From the NCBI RefSeq assembly GCF_035695185.1, contig NZ_DASSES010000019.1:1-27930 (forward strand): DNA of 27,930 nucleotides. Direction: 5' to 3'. How positions within the stretch are numbered: position 1 is the stretch's first letter; each line of letters starts with the position of its first letter. The notes beneath the pieces are model-generated. The model was not told where the DNA came from. It worked only from the letters and a program-made list of their open reading frames with translations, and did no database searches. A program made the translations under genes and the position numbers. Positions 24,961 to 27,930 of the stretch are shown one piece after another. This stretch comes from Frateuria_A sp035695185. GTDB lineage: Bacteria; Pseudomonadota; Gammaproteobacteria; Xanthomonadales; Rhodanobacteraceae.

Positions 24961-25167
24961 ATGAAACTCGAAACCCTTCTGTTGCGCAGCCTGTTCGCCG
25001 CCTGCCTGCTGGTGTGCGGATGGATGATGGCCTCGATGCTCTTCATGCCCGGCCCGGTGCAACTGGCCGGTAGCGTCGACAGCGCCAGGCTCGGCGTGAT
25101 GCTGGCCGTGCCCGGCACCTGCATGCTGCCGCCCGACGGCGTGGTCTGCCCGCGGCAGGACAGCTGA
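24961..25167 (+). CDS. Small membrane-anchored or secreted protein, function unknown
   Basis: 68 residues from an ATG with AAGGA about eight bases upstream. The first 30 residues (MKLETLLLRSLFAACLLVCG, then a Met-rich hydrophobic run WMMASMLFM) form one membrane segment or an uncleaved signal anchor. The remaining 38 residues contain two cysteines (GTCMLPPDGVVC) that could pair in the periplasm. I do not recognise the family. It is downstream of the palindrome cluster and AT-rich island shared with the divergent M16 peptidase. A short hairpin GCGCC-TTGC-GGCGC (25168-25181) follows the stop codon immediately. Codon use is G/C-rich and the binding site is reasonable, so I think it is real. Confidence 0.65.
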   Translation: MKLETLLLRSLFAACLLVCGWMMASMLFMPGPVQLAGSVDSARLGVMLAVPGTCMLPPDGVVCPRQDS

Positions 25168-25225
25168 GCGCCTTGCGGCGCACGCGGACCTCGCACACCG
25201 GGGTCCATCGGGGGCCCGCACGGCG

Positions 25226-25237
25226 GATAATGGGCGG
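25226..25237 (+). promoter_or_regulatory. -10 element of trmL, leaderless arrangement
   Basis: GATAAT (25226-25231) is followed by exactly six bases and the trmL ATG, so the predicted transcription start falls on the A of the start codon. The -35 region is poor. There is no Shine-Dalgarno sequence before the ATG. Confidence 0.5.
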
Positions 25238-25702
25238 ATGCTGCATGTCATCCTCTTCCGCCCCGAAATCCCGCCGAACACGGGCAACGCCATCCGCCTG
25301 TGCGCCAACACCGGTGCCTCGCTGCACCTGATCCGTCCGCTCGGGTTCGACCTGGACGATGCCCGCCTGCGCCGCGCGGGACTGGACTACCACGAGTACG
25401 CCCGTGTCCGGGTACATGACGACCTGGCGACCTGCCTGGCCACACTGGACGCGCCCCGCGTGTTCGCCTTCTCGACCCGCGCTCGTGTCGCCCACGTGGA
25501 CGCCCGCTATGCCGAAGGCGACGCCCTGCTGTTCGGCTGCGAGACCGCCGGCCTGCCCACCGAGGTGCTCGAGGCGATCCCGCCCGGGCAACGCCTGCGC
25601 CTGCCGATGCGGCCGGACAGCCGCAGCCTCAACCTCTCCAACAGCGTGGCGGTGGCGGTGTACGAGGCATGGCGCCAGCTCGGGTTCGTCGGCGCAGTGT
25701 AG
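25238..25702 (+). CDS. trmL: tRNA (cytidine(34)-2'-O)-methyltransferase TrmL
   Basis: 154 residues, the family length. TrmL methylates the 2'-O of the wobble base C/U34 in two tRNA-Leu isoacceptors using SAM. It is a minimal SPOUT protein made only of the trefoil-knot domain. All three conserved blocks are visible: motif 1 FRPEIPPNTGNAIRLCANTG at the N-terminus, motif 2 LLFGCETAGLP in the middle, and motif 3 LPMRPDSRSLNLSNSVAVAVYEAW at the C-terminal knot. It probably works as a dimer in the cytoplasm. The gene begins only six bases after a -10-like GATAAT and has no ribosome binding site. ubiJ follows 68 bp later with its own -10 element. Confidence 0.96.
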   Translation: MLHVILFRPEIPPNTGNAIRLCANTGASLHLIRPLGFDLDDARLRRAGLDYHEYARVRVHDDLATCLATLDAPRVFAFSTRARVAHVDARYAEGDALLFGCETAGLPTEVLEAIPPGQRLRLPMRPDSRSLNLSNSVAVAVYEAWRQLGFVGAV

Positions 25703-25758
25703 CGGCGCGACGGCGACATGCTGCCGAGCGCACGGACCGCGGCGGCAGCCCCGCCCGC

Positions 25759-25770
25759 TACAATCGCCCG
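25759..25770 (+). promoter_or_regulatory. -10 element of ubiJ, leaderless arrangement
   Basis: TACAAT (25759-25764), five of six matches to TATAAT, is followed by exactly six bases and the ubiJ ATG at 25771. The geometry is the same as at trmL. There is no Shine-Dalgarno sequence, and the -35 region (around 25735-25741) matches poorly. Confidence 0.5.
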
Positions 25771-26421
25771 ATGAACGCCCCCACCCCGAACGCCTGGCTC
25801 CCGCAGCCGTTGCGCCAGCTCGCCGGCCGCGCGCTGGAAACCGCGCTCAATCACACCTTGTCGCTGGATCCGGACACACGCCAGAAACTGGCCGCCCTCG
25901 CCGGCCGGAGCATCCAGCTGCACCTGCGGGGCCCGGAGCTGGCACTCGACGTGACGGTGGAGGGCGAACGCCTGAAAGTCGGCCCACCGCAGGACACCGG
26001 CCAGCTGCGCGTGGCGGCCAGTCCCGGCAGCCTGCTCGCCATGGCGCTGCGTCGGGGCGAGGAGGGCATCGCGCCGGGCAAGGTCGAGATCGCCGGCGAC
26101 GCCGATCTTGCCCGACGGCTGGAAAAGCTGGCGAGCAGCTTCCGGCCGGATTTCGAAGAGGCCTTCGCGCGCAGCTTCGGCGACGTGCTCGGCGTGCCGA
26201 TCGCGCAGGCCATCGCCAGGGCGTTGCGGCATGCGCGCGCGAGCGCCGGGCACCTTACCGAAGACGGTGCCGACTGGCTGCGCGATGAAGCGCGACTGAC
26301 CCCGGCCATGGACGAGGTGGACGATTTCCTGGATGGCGTCGATGCCCTGCGCGAGCGCACCGAGCGCCTCGAAGCCCGGCTGGCGCGCCTGCGCCAGCGC
26401 ATGCAGGGGCCGCGCGCATGA
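25771..26421 (+). CDS. ubiJ: Ubiquinone biosynthesis accessory factor UbiJ (SCP2 domain)
   Basis: 216 residues from the ATG at 25771; the upstream in-frame extension overlaps trmL and has no support. UbiJ works with UbiK as a lipid-binding accessory factor of the ubiquinone biosynthesis complex, holding the hydrophobic intermediates through its N-terminal SCP2 domain. That domain is seen at about residues 15-115 (ALETALNHTLSLDP... LRVAASPGSLLAMALRRGEE... VEIAGDADLARRLEKL). The C-terminal half ends in a charged coiled coil (DALRERTERLEARLARLRQRM), as expected. The stop codon overlaps the ubiB ATG (ATGA), a coupled arrangement. In many relatives ubiE precedes ubiJ; here trmL takes that place. 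Confidence 0.92.
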   Translation: MNAPTPNAWLPQPLRQLAGRALETALNHTLSLDPDTRQKLAALAGRSIQLHLRGPELALDVTVEGERLKVGPPQDTGQLRVAASPGSLLAMALRRGEEGIAPGKVEIAGDADLARRLEKLASSFRPDFEEAFARSFGDVLGVPIAQAIARALRHARASAGHLTEDGADWLRDEARLTPAMDEVDDFLDGVDALRERTERLEARLARLRQRMQGPRA

Positions 26422-27930
26422 CGCCGCTGAAGGTGGTGCCCGGCGTGCTGCGGGTCGCCTCGGTGCTGCTCGCCTGGCGGCTGGACGAGCTGGTCGACGC
26501 GGCGCACCTGTACCGTCCGCTCAAGCTGCTGCGCCCATTGCTGGCGCGCACGCGCCCCGGCGCCCGCGAGCTGCCGCGCGGCGCGCGCCTGGCGCAGGCG
26601 CTGATCGAGCTCGGCCCGATCTTCGTCAAGGCGGGCCAGGTCATGTCGACCCGCCGCGACCTGATTCCCGCCGATATCGCCGACGAGCTGGCCCAGCTGC
26701 AGGACCAGGTGCCGCCGTTCCCCGGCGCCGAGGCGCGCGCGATCGTGGAGCGCGAGCTCAAGGCGCCGGTCGGCCGGCTGTACGCCCGGTTTGACGAAGT
26801 CCCGCTCGCTTCGGCCTCGATCGCCCAGGTGCACGCGGCCAGCCTGCACGACGGTCGTGCGGTGGTGGTCAAGGTGCTTCGCCCGGGCATCGCGGCAAAG
26901 ATCGCGCGCGACGTCGCGCTGATGCGCTCGCTCGGGGAACTGGCGCAACGCTGGCATCCCAACGCCGACAAGATCCGCCCGCTCGACGTGGTCGCCGAAG
27001 TGGAGAAGATGCTCGGCAACGAGCTGGACCTGCAGCGCGAAGGCGCCAATGCCAGCCTGCTGAAGCGCAACTTCGCCAGCGGCGTGGACCTGTACGTGCC
27101 GGCCGTGCACTGGGATCTCACCGCCGAGCGCGTGCTGACCCTGGAGCGCGTCCATGGCGTCAGCTGCGACGACGTGGCTGCCATCGATGCCGCCGGCATC
27201 GACCGCCGGGCGCTCGCCGCCAAGGGCGTGCGGGTGTTCTACGAACAGGTGTTCCGCGACAACTTCTTCCACGCCGATGCGCACCCGGGCAACATCTGGG
27301 TGGATCTCGAGCGGCGCGAGGAGCCGCGCTTCGTGGCACTGGACTTCGGCATCATGGGCTCGCTGCCCGAGGCCGACCAGTACTGGCTGGCGCAGAACTT
27401 CATCGCGCTGTTCGAGCGCGATTACGCGCGCATCGCGCAACTGCACGTGGCGGCCGGCTGGATGCCCGCGACGGTGCGGCTGGACGAACTGGAAGCGGCC
27501 GTGCGCACGGTCTGCGAGCCCTATTTCACCCGGCCGCTCTCGCAGATCTCGCTGGCCGAGGTGGTGGTCAAGCTGTTCCAGACCGCACGCCGCTTCCAGC
27601 TCACGCTGCAGCCGCAGCTGATCCTGCTGCAGAAGACCCTGCTCAACATCGAGGGCGTCGGGCGCATGCTCGACCCCGACATCGATATCTGGGCGGTGGC
27701 CTATCCGGTACTCAAGCGCATCCTGCGTGAGCGCTACAGCATGCGGCGGACGCTGCGCGCGGTGCGCCAGCGCCTGCCCGAATGGCTGAACGCGGCGCCG
27801 CAGCTGCCCGAACTGGTGCGCGACGCGCTGCGGCAGACAGCCATCGGCGAGCGGCGCCAGCTGGCCGACCCGGCCGAACTGGCGCTGCGCGCGCACCTGG
27901 CCCTGCGCCGGCGTCGCGCGCTGCTGGGCG
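26418..27930 (+). CDS. ubiB: Ubiquinone biosynthesis atypical kinase UbiB (partial, C-terminus beyond window)
   Basis: The ATG at 26418-26420 overlaps the ubiJ stop. The frame is open to the right edge, about 504 residues; UbiB is usually about 540-560, so only the C-terminal membrane segments are missing. UbiB is an ADCK/ABC1-family atypical kinase/ATPase required for ubiquinone synthesis, attached to the inner membrane. Family hallmarks: KxGQ motif as KAGQ (71-74) in the N-terminal extension, the Ala-rich nucleotide loop ASASIAQVH (131-139) that replaces the Gly-rich loop, Lys152 (VVVKVLRPG), the catalytic-loop equivalent FFHADAHPGNI (284-293) and DFG (309-311). ELDLQREGAN also matches. Certain identification. 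Confidence 0.96.
   Translation, partial: MTPLKVVPGVLRVASVLLAWRLDELVDAAHLYRPLKLLRPLLARTRPGARELPRGARLAQALIELGPIFVKAGQVMSTRRDLIPADIADELAQLQDQVPPFPGAEARAIVERELKAPVGRLYARFDEVPLASASIAQVHAASLHDGRAVVVKVLRPGIAAKIARDVALMRSLGELAQRWHPNADKIRPLDVVAEVEKMLGNELDLQREGANASLLKRNFASGVDLYVPAVHWDLTAERVLTLERVHGVSCDDVAAIDAAGIDRRALAAKGVRVFYEQVFRDNFFHADAHPGNIWVDLERREEPRFVALDFGIMGSLPEADQYWLAQNFIALFERDYARIAQLHVAAGWMPATVRLDELEAAVRTVCEPYFTRPLSQISLAEVVVKLFQTARRFQLTLQPQLILLQKTLLNIEGVGRMLDPDIDIWAVAYPVLKRILRERYSMRRTLRAVRQRLPEWLNAAPQLPELVRDALRQTAIGERRQLADPAELALRAHLALRRRRALLG

Noticed and set aside
25851..27896. A 681-residue minus-strand frame opposite ubiJ and ubiB
   Set aside because: Antisense to two confidently identified coupled genes; composition typical of a shadow frame.

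Overview
The window is a very GC-rich chromosomal segment (by eye about two thirds G+C or more, with strongly G/C-biased third codon positions). Its gene content points to a gammaproteobacterium of the Xanthomonadales/Lysobacterales, most likely Rhodanobacteraceae (Rhodanobacter/Dyella/Luteibacter-like). The clues are an Xps-type type II secretion (T2SS) gene order, a GspE without the zinc-binding cysteines, a monomeric isocitrate dehydrogenase, and interspersed repeats of the kind common in that group. I inferred the lineage from content, not from a database match. I see no prophage, transposase, CRISPR array, rRNA or tRNA.

Left third (1-11218, all minus strand): the start of a T2SS operon in the order gspE-F-G-H-I-J, running off the left edge inside gspJ. 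A 236-bp gap between gspE and gspF holds two inverted copies of an interspersed repeat. Upstream of gspE lie a YadA-like trimeric autotransporter adhesin, an M4 (thermolysin-like) metalloprotease and an S8 subtilase, all with Sec-type signal peptides. The two proteases are plausible substrates of the adjacent T2SS. The metalloprotease has a good sigma70-like promoter whose -35 box lies in a perfect inverted repeat.

Middle (11492-18800): tatD on the plus strand; a roughly 400-bp non-coding stretch carrying repeat remnants; then on the minus strand a small cluster of an exported predicted methyltransferase, rluE and a cytosolic SAM methyltransferase. Glutathione-dependent formaldehyde dehydrogenase and a LysR regulator follow, also on the minus strand. 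The LysR gene is divergent from an unannotated-looking 57-residue small gene and an aldo-keto reductase, and the shared spacer has two T-N11-A dyads typical of LysR operators. Convergent with the aldo-keto reductase is icd, with a shared strong terminator between them.

Right third (18798-27930): icd, a DUF4156-like lipoprotein and a large periplasmic M16 peptidase on the minus strand. Then on the plus strand come a small membrane-anchored protein, trmL, ubiJ and ubiB, the last cut by the right edge. The divergent spacer between M16 and the small protein contains a tight cluster of GTCC/GGAC palindromes and an AT-rich island. trmL and ubiJ both have a -10-like hexamer exactly six bases before the ATG and no ribosome binding site, which suggests leaderless mRNAs.

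Most of the window is ordinary housekeeping and secretion biology. The most interesting leads are the palindrome cluster (24781-24843), the LysR/small-protein/aldo-keto reductase module (17329-18704), the long arginine-rich prepilin leaders, and the degenerate signal region and very short stalk of the adhesin.
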